DNA of 14,376 nucleotides, taken from Campylobacteraceae bacterium (GTDB lineage Bacteria > Campylobacterota > Campylobacteria > Campylobacterales > Sulfurovaceae). Where the stretch lies: positions 1-14,376 of the forward strand of contig JALVEV010000056.1 of assembly GCA_027030605.1 (NCBI GenBank), written 5' to 3'. A model generated the notes under the pieces. That model was not told the origin of the DNA and did no database searches. It saw nothing but the letters and a program-made list of their open reading frames with translations. The position numbers and the translations under genes were made by a program. Below, in pieces: positions 1-5,794 of the stretch (position 1 is the stretch's first letter; the number at the start of each line of letters is the position of its first letter).

Positions 1-551
1 GTTGTAGAGAAGTAGCGTTTATCACCTTTGTCAACAGAGATATTCACATCGACTCTATACTCATCTAAATCAACATAGGCTTTTGCGTCCATCTTATAGG
101 CAGGGTAGCCATGTTGCTCTAAAAAGTCAACTATATCTTTTTTGGTATTGGTAAAGTCAACTGTTTTAAAGCGACTCCCCTCTTTTAGGTGAGATAAGCT
201 CTCAAACTCTTTAGCTAAAGAGATTGAGGCTATTTTTATGGGTTGATTTTTCTGAATCTTTAAATAGATAGTGTTATTATCTGTAGTTGCAGAGATTTTT
301 GCTCTATAGTACCCCATACTATGAGCATACTTCTCTAAACTCTCTTTAAAAAATTTAATCTGACTCTCTTCAAAAGTAGGATTAGACCTCCATATTTGAT
401 AAATAGCAGGATAATCAATATGACAAACTTTAAGAAGTGTTGCCCTATCAAACTCCCCAGCAATAGTGTCTACATCACCTGTAAATTTTATCTCTGTAAA
501 AGTTTTTGAGTATAAAAATGTAAACAATAAAAGTATTAAAAGTTTTTTCAT
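1..551 (-). CDS. BamA/TamA-type outer membrane assembly protein, N-terminal part (runs off window)
   Basis: Open from an ATG at 551 to the window edge; about 183 codons are visible and the C-terminal part, including any beta-barrel, is missing. The protein starts with a signal peptide (MKKLLILLLFTFLYSK, about residues 1-16), so it is exported. The rest looks like POTRA domains: alternating short beta strands with helices ending in 'GYY' or 'HGYPAY', and near the edge a 'VDKGDKRYF' segment like the strand that closes POTRA repeats. In this superfamily POTRA domains lie in the periplasm and feed substrates to an outer-membrane barrel; BamA inserts outer-membrane proteins and TamA works with TamB. 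The divergent, short POTRAs suit a TamA-like member better than BamA, but without the barrel this is an inference. No clear Shine-Dalgarno precedes the ATG. It is codirectional with the upstream tRNA-Val and separated from it by an inverted-repeat element. Confidence 0.72.
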   Translation of the reverse strand, partial: MKKLLILLLFTFLYSKTFTEIKFTGDVDTIAGEFDRATLLKVCHIDYPAIYQIWRSNPTFEESQIKFFKESLEKYAHSMGYYRAKISATTDNNTIYLKIQKNQPIKIASISLAKEFESLSHLKEGSRFKTVDFTNTKKDIVDFLEQHGYPAYKMDAKAYVDLDEYRVDVNISVDKGDKRYFST

Positions 552-600
552 AGATAATATTTTATCATAGTAATGTGAAAAAAGCAGTTTTTATAAGAAT

Positions 601-708
601 ATTTTTTCATTGCAATTTTTTCTTTAATCTAGGCACAAATGAGGAAGCGTACTACTGTACGTGACGAGTGCAGTAACGATGATTAAAGGAAAAAGTGCAA
701 TGAAAAAT
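601..708. repeat. Long imperfect inverted-repeat element with inner hairpin, abutting tRNA-Val
   Basis: The left arm (603-629) and right arm (681-707) are inverted copies matching at 25 of 27 positions, and one of the two mismatches can form a G-U pair. The 51-nt loop contains a second short hairpin, CGTAC-TACT-GTACG (648-661), flanked by GAGGAAG and TGACGAG. No plausible coding frame fits. It is not a standard terminator, because neither arm is followed by a clear U run. The right arm ends exactly where the CCA of the minus-strand tRNA-Val is encoded (708-710). The shape (long outer stem, small GC-richer inner stem, intergenic) resembles REP- or MITE-like elements. Assignment to a family is an inference, because only one copy is present in this window. 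Confidence 0.7.
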
Positions 709-783
709 GGTGATCACGATTGGACTTGAACCAACGACTTCTTCCATGTCAAGGAAGTACTCTACCAACTGAGTTACGCGATC
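708..783 (-). tRNA. tRNA-Val (anticodon GAC)
   Basis: Read on the minus strand, a full 76-nt cloverleaf folds. The acceptor stem is GATCGCG with CGTGATC (one G-U pair), followed by discriminator A and an encoded CCA. The D arm is ACTC/GAGT around AGTTGGTA. The anticodon arm is CTTCC-TTGACAT-GGAAG, placing GAC at positions 34-36, which reads the valine codons GUC and GUU. The variable loop is 5 nt, and the T arm is GTTGG-TTCAAGT-CCAAT, with the invariant TTC. A TAGAAT hexamer on the minus strand (802-807) could be its -10 element. The 3' end directly touches the inverted-repeat element at 601-708. Confidence 0.95.
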
Positions 784-801
784 ACTTTTTAGAAGCGTGA
801 G

Positions 802-807
802 ATTCTA
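802..807 (-). promoter_or_regulatory. Candidate -10 element for tRNA-Val
   Basis: The minus strand reads TAGAAT 18 nt before the tRNA 5' end, giving a predicted leader of roughly 12 nt. No convincing -35 hexamer stands upstream; instead there is a T-rich stretch, which is common at Campylobacterota promoters. Assigned from position and sequence only. Confidence 0.35.
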
Positions 808-843
808 TTACTTTTTGACTTAAAAAAAGATTACATAGAGGGT

Positions 844-1350
844 TTATTGACTATTTTTTTCACCACTCTTCAATGTTTTTCTATGTTTAATACGTTGTGC
901 ATGAGTTATGGCAACTGCCATAGCATCTGTTATATCTAGTGGTTTTATCTCTCTTTTAATATTTAAAAGACGCTTCACCATAAACGCAACTTGCTCTTTT
1001 GTAGCTTTTCCATTGCCTGTAATGGCTTTTTTCACCTGTAAGGGAGTATACTCTTCATAATCTCCAACAGATAAAAGTACTTTTAAACTTAAAGCTCCTC
1101 TAAACTGTGCTAATTTAAGAACTGTTTTAGGATTATGTGCATAAAAAATGTCTTCAATTGCCACTTCATCGGGCTTGTGAGATAAAAATAAGGTATCTAA
1201 TCCTTCTATTAATTCTCCAATTTGAGCCTTTAATTCTCTCTCTTTAAACTTTAAAACTCCTGCCTCAATTAGGGTAAACTTTTCACATCTGAAATCTAAA
1301 AAGCAAAAACCCATATTTCGGGTTCCAGGGTCAATTCCGAGTATAATCAT
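844..1350 (-). CDS. ruvC: Crossover junction endodeoxyribonuclease RuvC
   Basis: RuvC resolves Holliday junctions during recombination and fork repair, cutting two opposing strands with RuvAB as partner. The 168-aa length is normal for the family. All four catalytic acidic residues of the RNase H-like fold are visible: D7 in IDPGTRNMG, E66 in AIEDIFYA, and D139 and D142 in LDITDAMAVAITH. The AHNPKTVLKLAQFRG segment and the QVKKAITGNGKATKEQV segment match conserved DNA-contact regions. The start at 1350 is fixed by the MIILGIDPG N-terminus. The gene faces away from dnaA. A TCATTCACA sequence overlaps its start codon, and a pair of inverted DnaA boxes lies just upstream, so DnaA could affect its expression. 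The lysine-rich tail after about residue 153 is not catalytic. Confidence 0.96.
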   Translation of the reverse strand: MIILGIDPGTRNMGFCFLDFRCEKFTLIEAGVLKFKERELKAQIGELIEGLDTLFLSHKPDEVAIEDIFYAHNPKTVLKLAQFRGALSLKVLLSVGDYEEYTPLQVKKAITGNGKATKEQVAFMVKRLLNIKREIKPLDITDAMAVAITHAQRIKHRKTLKSGEKNSQ

Positions 1351-1457
1351 TCACATCCTTTCAAATATGTGAATAACTTTATTCACATCATTTTCATTCC
1401 CTAATTTTAGCCACTTTTAGCTAATATGCAAAAAAGTTATTCACATAGTTATTCACA
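1347..1457. other. oriC1: upstream DnaA-box cluster between ruvC and dnaA
   Basis: Five 9-mers fit a DnaA box: TCATTCACA at 1347-1355 (identical to the H. pylori box and overlapping the ruvC start), TTATTCACA on the minus strand at 1368-1376, and plus-strand TTATTCACA at 1379-1387, 1437-1445 and 1449-1457. The second and third form a perfect 9-2-9 inverted repeat. The last two are tandem with a 12-bp period. Between the pairs lies an AT-rich stretch with TTTTAGC repeated 10 bp apart (1405-1411 and 1415-1421). Campylobacterota origins are typically bipartite around dnaA. This cluster would be the accessory subregion and may also control dnaA transcription. Confidence 0.85.
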
Positions 1458-1474
1458 TGTTAAAAAGGATTTAG

Positions 1475-2797
1475 ATGAACATAGGAAATAAAGTACTAAA
1501 AAAACTTAAAGAAGAAATAAGTACTAAAGATTGGAATCGTTATATAAAGAACATTACCTACTGTGAAAAGGAGTCTAAAGAGACTTTTAGACAATTCTAT
1601 GCACCTAATATTTTATTAGCAAGATGGATTAAGACTAAATATAATTTTCAATTGGTTCATCTTTTTGAACTTGAAAGCAAAATAAAGCCTCATATCTCTA
1701 TTTCTATCAAAAAAAATGATAATTTAAAAAAGGAGAATAGCAAATCGCATATGATGAAAGAGTCAGGGAACAGTGCTAAAAGTACTATTCTCAACCCCTC
1801 TTTTACTTTTGAAAGCTTTATTGTTGGAAACTCTAATCAATTTGCCTATACTACAGCTAAATCTGTCGCTGAAAAACCAGGTACTATCTATAATCCTCTC
1901 TTCCTTTATGGTGGTGTTGGACTAGGAAAGACACATCTTATTCAGGCAATAGGAAATCATCAAATTTCATTAGGTAAAAAAGTTATTTATACTACATTTG
2001 AACAATTTATGAATAAATTTACAACACACCTTCGTAGCCAAACAATGGATAGATTTCGTGAACATTTCAGAGAGTGTGATATTCTTATTATTGATGATAT
2101 TCAGTTCCTTTCAGGCAAAGAACAAACACAAGAGGAGTTTTTTCATACCTTTAATGAATTACATCAAGCAAAAAAACAAATCATCATTACTTCAGATAGA
2201 CAACCTCATAAAATTAAAGGCTTAGTTGATAGACTAAAAAGTCGATTTGAGTGGGGTCTAATGGCTGATATACAACCTCCTGAGCTTGAAACCAAGATTG
2301 CAATTATTCAAAAGAAATGTGAAATAGATGGTATTAAATTAAATACTGATATTGTTAATTTTTTAGCCTCAAATATGGGAAATAATATTAGAGAAATAGA
2401 GGGTGCAATTATTAAATTAAATGCTTATGCAGGACTAATGAATCAAGAACTTACCTTAGAGTTTGCACACAATGTAATAAAAGACCAACTCATAGAACAA
2501 GAGAAGAAAATCTCTATTCATGATGTTGTTAGTGTAATCTCAAAAGAGCTTAATATTAAACTCTCTGATATTACTTCTAAAAAAAGAACACGTATTGTTG
2601 TTAAAGCTAGAAGAATCTCTATCTATCTTATTCGTAAATTAACATCAAATTCGATGCCACAAATTGCTGTCTATTTCAATATGAAAGACCATACTGCCGT
2701 AAGCCATGCTATAAAAAAAGTAACTGAAATGTTAAAAGAGGACGATAATCTTAAAATTTTATTAGAAGAATTATCTAGTAAGATAACTCGCTTGTAA
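1475..2797 (+). CDS. dnaA: Chromosomal replication initiator protein DnaA
   Basis: DnaA binds boxes at oriC, oligomerises with ATP, melts the origin and recruits helicase. Domain I (about residues 1-75) is followed by a short polar linker (about 75-105) and the AAA+ domain. Walker A is GGVGLGKTH (146-154), Walker B is IIDDIQ (205-210), and an arginine-finger region RLKSRFEWG lies at 253-261. Sensor 2 is around NNIREIEGA (303-311). The C-terminal helix-turn-helix carries the DnaA signature KDHTAVSHAIKKV (404-416). The 440 aa are normal; domain II is short, as in related bacteria. The start at 1475 has AAAAAGGAT just upstream. DnaA-box clusters flank both sides, so autoregulation is likely. The stop codon lies inside an inverted repeat (2791-2826). 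Confidence 0.98.
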   Translation: MNIGNKVLKKLKEEISTKDWNRYIKNITYCEKESKETFRQFYAPNILLARWIKTKYNFQLVHLFELESKIKPHISISIKKNDNLKKENSKSHMMKESGNSAKSTILNPSFTFESFIVGNSNQFAYTTAKSVAEKPGTIYNPLFLYGGVGLGKTHLIQAIGNHQISLGKKVIYTTFEQFMNKFTTHLRSQTMDRFREHFRECDILIIDDIQFLSGKEQTQEEFFHTFNELHQAKKQIIITSDRQPHKIKGLVDRLKSRFEWGLMADIQPPELETKIAIIQKKCEIDGIKLNTDIVNFLASNMGNNIREIEGAIIKLNAYAGLMNQELTLEFAHNVIKDQLIEQEKKISIHDVVSVISKELNIKLSDITSKKRTRIVVKARRISIYLIRKLTSNSMPQIAVYFNMKDHTAVSHAIKKVTEMLKEDDNLKILLEELSSKITRL

Positions 2798-2826
2798 AAA
2801 AATGAAAAAGAAGCTTTTTTTGCAAG
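2791..2826. repeat. Inverted repeat spanning the dnaA stop codon
   Basis: CTTGT plus seven A (2791-2802) pairs with seven T plus GCAAG (2815-2826). This gives a 12-bp stem with one G-U pair around a 12-nt loop. The dnaA stop TAA (2795-2797) is in the left arm. The downstream sequence is GTAAAGATATAAAA, with no U run, so this is not a textbook intrinsic terminator. It could still protect the 3' end or attenuate dnaA-dnaN read-through. Confidence 0.6.
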
Positions 2827-2848
2827 GTAAAGATATAAAAAAAAAAGA

Positions 2849-2854
2849 TATAAT
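2849..2854 (+). promoter_or_regulatory. Candidate -10 element for dnaN transcription
   Basis: TATAAT occurs in an A-rich tract containing the direct repeat AGATATAA (2831-2838 and 2846-2853). No clear -35 hexamer is present. The predicted start point, near 2861, falls on the first TGTGAA-type motif of the downstream DnaA-box cluster, so DnaA binding could control dnaN expression. Confidence 0.4.
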
Positions 2855-2860
2855 TCAATA

Positions 2861-3003
2861 TGTGAAAAGATGTGAATAACTTTCACATCTTTTATACTTT
2901 TTAATTCCCATGTTTTAGGGCTTCAAAAAGGTTATTCACATATTCACATAGACCTACTACTACTACTACTTATTTAAGAAAAAATAGGTAAAAAAAATTT
3001 AGG
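2861..3003. other. oriC2: DnaA boxes, DnaA-trio and probable unwinding element
   Basis: Exact boxes are TGTGAATAA at 2871-2879 (minus-strand TTATTCACA) and TTATTCACA at 2932-2940. Weaker ones are TGTGAAAAG at 2861-2869, CTTTCACA at 2880-2887 and ATATTCACA at 2940-2948. After the last two comes the short spacer TAGAC, then CTA repeated five times (2954-2968), CTT, and an almost pure A/T tract with poly-A runs up to about 3000. Boxes, spacer, CTA triplets and A/T tract in this order match the DnaA-box/DnaA-trio/unwinding layout described for Bacillus subtilis and other bacteria. Strand opening most likely begins here rather than in oriC1. Confidence 0.85.
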
Positions 3004-3011
3004 GAGAAGAA

Positions 3012-4079
3012 ATGAAAATTCGTGTTACAAAACAATTAATAGAATCCATGCTTATTAATTTACAACCTTTTTTAGAAAAAAAAGACGCTAGTCAAATTAC
3101 TTCACATATCTATTTTGAAGCAATAAATGACTTTGTAACCATAAAAGCAACTGATGGAGAGATTGGATTAGTTATCAATAGCAATAACATGATAATTGAA
3201 CACGAAGGAAGTTTTACAGCTAATGGGAAAAAGCTAATAGATATCATACGTATTCTAAAAAATGAAGAAATTATATTTGAGAAAGTAGAAAACAGTTTAA
3301 ATATAAAACAAGATAATTCAAAATTTAAATTACCAACATTTAATCCACAAAACTATCCCTCTTTTCCTCTTAATCAAAATAAACCTAAAATCAATTTAGA
3401 CTCTATAAATCTGATTAAAGGCTTTAAAAAAGTCTCATCAGCTATTGATAATAATAATCCAAAATATGAACTCAATGGTGCCTTACTTGATATAAAAGAG
3501 AATGAAACCAAAATTGTAGGCACTGACACAAGAAGATTAGCTATAGAAACTCTCAATAATCAATCTGAACAAGCGTTCTCTTTAATTATTCCTAAAAAAG
3601 CGATATTAGAGATTCAAAAACTCTTTATAGATAATATAAATATATACTATGATGATACTAATCTTATTATTCAAAATGAGAACTACTACTTTTTCGCTCG
3701 TCTAATCAATGGAAACTATCCTGATTATAGAAGAATTGTTCCAACTCATAGTAATATAGAGATTACTCTACCTAAAAAAGAGATGCTAGAAGCAATTAAG
3801 ATGATTACAACCATTTCACAAGAGATTAAAATTAACTTCCTCTCAGATAAATTGATTTTTAACTCTCTAACAGCAGACAATGTTGAAGCAAAAACAGAAC
3901 TGCTACTACCTACGGGAATCAATGAGGAGTTTGAGCTTAATGTTAACAGCAGATATCTTCTGGATTTTATTACACAAGTAGATGAGGCTACTTTTAAAAT
4001 CGCTCTCAATGAACCAACCCTACCTTTCGTCTTGAAAGACAAAGAGTTTATTACAGTTATTATGCCGATTATTGCATAA
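3012..4079 (+). CDS. dnaN: DNA polymerase III beta subunit (sliding clamp)
   Basis: The beta clamp is a ring dimer that encircles DNA and tethers polymerase III and other clamp-binding enzymes. The 355-aa protein is close to the usual 365-375 aa. Three clamp domains of about 115-120 residues follow each other. Recognisable family segments are 'FTANGKKLIDIIRIL' in domain 1, 'VGTDTRRLAIE' in domain 2, 'FFARLINGNYPDYRRIVP' at the domain 2-3 junction, and the C-terminal 'FITVIMPIIA', which corresponds to the conserved VMP tail next to the hydrophobic cleft. The start has AGGGAGAAGA directly upstream. The gene follows oriC2 and precedes pyrG by 16 nt, so dnaN and pyrG are probably cotranscribed. 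Confidence 0.97.
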   Translation: MKIRVTKQLIESMLINLQPFLEKKDASQITSHIYFEAINDFVTIKATDGEIGLVINSNNMIIEHEGSFTANGKKLIDIIRILKNEEIIFEKVENSLNIKQDNSKFKLPTFNPQNYPSFPLNQNKPKINLDSINLIKGFKKVSSAIDNNNPKYELNGALLDIKENETKIVGTDTRRLAIETLNNQSEQAFSLIIPKKAILEIQKLFIDNINIYYDDTNLIIQNENYYFFARLINGNYPDYRRIVPTHSNIEITLPKKEMLEAIKMITTISQEIKINFLSDKLIFNSLTADNVEAKTELLLPTGINEEFELNVNSRYLLDFITQVDEATFKIALNEPTLPFVLKDKEFITVIMPIIA

Positions 4080-4095
4080 CCAAGGAAAATTATTG

Positions 4096-5718
4096 ATGTC
4101 AACCAAATATATTTTTGTCACTGGGGGAGTCTTAAGCTCTCTTGGTAAAGGAATTACAGCTGCGAGTATTGGTACTCTTTTAAAACACTCTGGATTTAGA
4201 GTAGGTGTCTTAAAACTTGACCCCTATATTAACGTTGACCCTGGAACGATGTCTCCTCTTGAACATGGAGAGGTCTTTGTTACCAAAGATGGTGCAGAGA
4301 CCGATTTAGACTTAGGTCACTACGAGCGTTTTTTAGATACAGCACTCACTCAAGATAACAACTTTACTACAGGTCGAATCTATAAAGCAGTTATTGAAAA
4401 TGAGCGTCTAGGAAAATATCTTGGAAAAACCATTCAGATTGTTCCTCACATTACCAATGAGATAAAAGAGCGAATTATCAAAGCGGGAGAGCCTAAAGAT
4501 ATTTTGATTGTTGAGTTGGGTGGAACGACTGGAGATATGGAGGGGATGCCTTTTTTAGAGACCATTCGTCAGATGAAACATGAGTTGGGTCGTGAACAGG
4601 TAATGAACATTCATGTTACTCTTCTGCCTTATATTCGTACAGCAGGAGAGATTAAGACCAAACCTACTCAACACTCTGTACAAGAGCTAAGACGTATAGG
4701 AATTACCCCTCAGATGCTTATCTTAAGAAGTGAAACACGTGTTCCTAACGATATTCGTCGTAAGATTGCCTACTCTTGTGATGTAGATGAGAAATCGGTC
4801 ATTGAAGCGATAGATGCACCTACCATCTATGAAGTCCCTCTTAACTTCTTGGCACAAGATATTTTAGAACCAATTGCTAAAGAGCTAAATCTAGGTGAGC
4901 TTAAACCCGATATGCATCGTTGGAGTGATTTGGTCTCTAAAATTATTCGACCAACCAACAAAACCACCATCGCGTTTGTAGGAAAATATCTAGATTTAAA
5001 AGAGTCCTATAAATCATTAACTGAAGCACTTATTCACGCTGGAGCCAATCTTGATACTGATGTTGAGATAAAGTGGGTAGACTCTGAAAAGATAGAGAAC
5101 AATGGTGCAAAAAAATACCTTATTGACTGTGATGGAATCTTGGTTGCAGGTGGCTTTGGTGAGCGTGGTGTCGAGGGAAAAATTCAAGCCATTCAGTATG
5201 CAAGAGAGCAGAAGATACCATTTTTAGGTATCTGTTTAGGTATGCAACTTGCCATAGTTGAGTTTGCTCGTAATGTTCTTGGTCTAAAAGATGCTACCTC
5301 TATAGAGTTTAATTCAAATACCCCAAATCCTCTCATCTTTCTAATTGATGAGTTTATAGATGCTTCGGGTTCAAGACAGATTCGTACCTCTACCTCCCCA
5401 ATGGGTGGAACGATGCGTCTAGGTGAGTATGAGTGTAATACTAAAGAGGGTTCAAAACTAAGAGAGGCGTATGGTGGTGCTTCAACCATTTTTGAGCGTC
5501 ATCGACATAGATATGAGGCAAATCCTAAATATCGTGAAGCGTTAGAGGCAAATGGAATGATAATTACAGGTGAATCAGCAGGTCTTATTGAAGCTGTTGA
5601 GGTTGCTGACCACCCTTGGTTTTTAGGGGTTCAGTTTCACCCTGAATTTACCTCACGATTGCAAAATCCAAATCCATCTATTTTAGCGTTTGTTAAAAAT
5701 GCGTTAGGTGAAAATTAA
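4096..5718 (+). CDS. pyrG: CTP synthase (glutamine-hydrolysing)
   Basis: PyrG converts UTP to CTP with ATP and glutamine, the last step of de novo CTP synthesis in the cytoplasm. The 540 aa match the family (E. coli 545). The N-terminal amidoligase domain begins KYIFVTGGVLSSLGKG (P-loop at about 14-19). The C-terminal class I glutamine amidotransferase domain holds the nucleophile Cys380 in GICLGMQ and the His515/Glu517 pair in VQFHPEF. An in-frame ATG at 4072 overlaps the end of dnaN. The start at 4096 is preferred because it gives the conserved MSTKYIFVTGG N-terminus and has AAGGA at 4082-4086. Codons here are visibly more G/C-containing than in dnaA and dnaN, in line with a highly expressed gene. 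Confidence 0.98.
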   Translation: MSTKYIFVTGGVLSSLGKGITAASIGTLLKHSGFRVGVLKLDPYINVDPGTMSPLEHGEVFVTKDGAETDLDLGHYERFLDTALTQDNNFTTGRIYKAVIENERLGKYLGKTIQIVPHITNEIKERIIKAGEPKDILIVELGGTTGDMEGMPFLETIRQMKHELGREQVMNIHVTLLPYIRTAGEIKTKPTQHSVQELRRIGITPQMLILRSETRVPNDIRRKIAYSCDVDEKSVIEAIDAPTIYEVPLNFLAQDILEPIAKELNLGELKPDMHRWSDLVSKIIRPTNKTTIAFVGKYLDLKESYKSLTEALIHAGANLDTDVEIKWVDSEKIENNGAKKYLIDCDGILVAGGFGERGVEGKIQAIQYAREQKIPFLGICLGMQLAIVEFARNVLGLKDATSIEFNSNTPNPLIFLIDEFIDASGSRQIRTSTSPMGGTMRLGEYECNTKEGSKLREAYGGASTIFERHRHRYEANPKYREALEANGMIITGESAGLIEAVEVADHPWFLGVQFHPEFTSRLQNPNPSILAFVKNALGEN

Positions 5719-5726
5719 ATAATATT

Positions 5727-5767
5727 TTGGTATACCAATATGTAGGGGTGACCTCCGTGTCTGCCCT
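5727..5767. repeat. Palindrome and REP-like hairpin remnant between pyrG and recJ
   Basis: TTGGTATACCAA (5727-5738) is a perfect 12-bp palindrome. It is followed by a GC-rich hairpin whose arms start AGGG (5744-5747) and end CCCT (5764-5767), with an inner GAC/GTC stem (5750-5752 with 5759-5761) separated by a 2x2 mismatch. The GC content contrasts sharply with the AT-rich surroundings, suggesting a relic of a short palindromic repeat. It may also end pyrG transcription, although no U run follows. Confidence 0.5.
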
Positions 5768-5788
5768 TGTTTATGATACAACAAAGGA
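5765..5788 (+). promoter_or_regulatory. Stem covering the recJ ribosome binding site
   Basis: CC at 5765-5766 and TTGTT at 5767-5771 can pair with AACAA (5780-5784) and GG (5786-5787), with one bulged A. This buries much of the AAAGGA Shine-Dalgarno (5783-5788) that precedes the recJ ATG by 6 nt. The left side uses the same CCCT bases as the preceding GC-rich hairpin, so the two folds exclude each other. Base pairing is seen in the sequence; regulation is inferred. Confidence 0.35.
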
Positions 5789-5794
5789 CAAAAC

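Noticed and set aside
601..708. Intrinsic terminator or CRISPR-like repeat
   Set aside because: No U run after either arm and only one repeat unit without spacers; a nested inverted repeat describes it better.
2671..2886. Minus-strand ORF across the dnaA end and oriC2
   Set aside because: Antisense shadow of dnaA with low-complexity Phe/Tyr/Leu composition and no ribosome binding site.
4072..4095. Upstream in-frame ATG for pyrG overlapping dnaN
   Set aside because: Adds eight non-family residues; the ATG at 4096 has AAGGA and gives the conserved MSTKYIFVTGG start.
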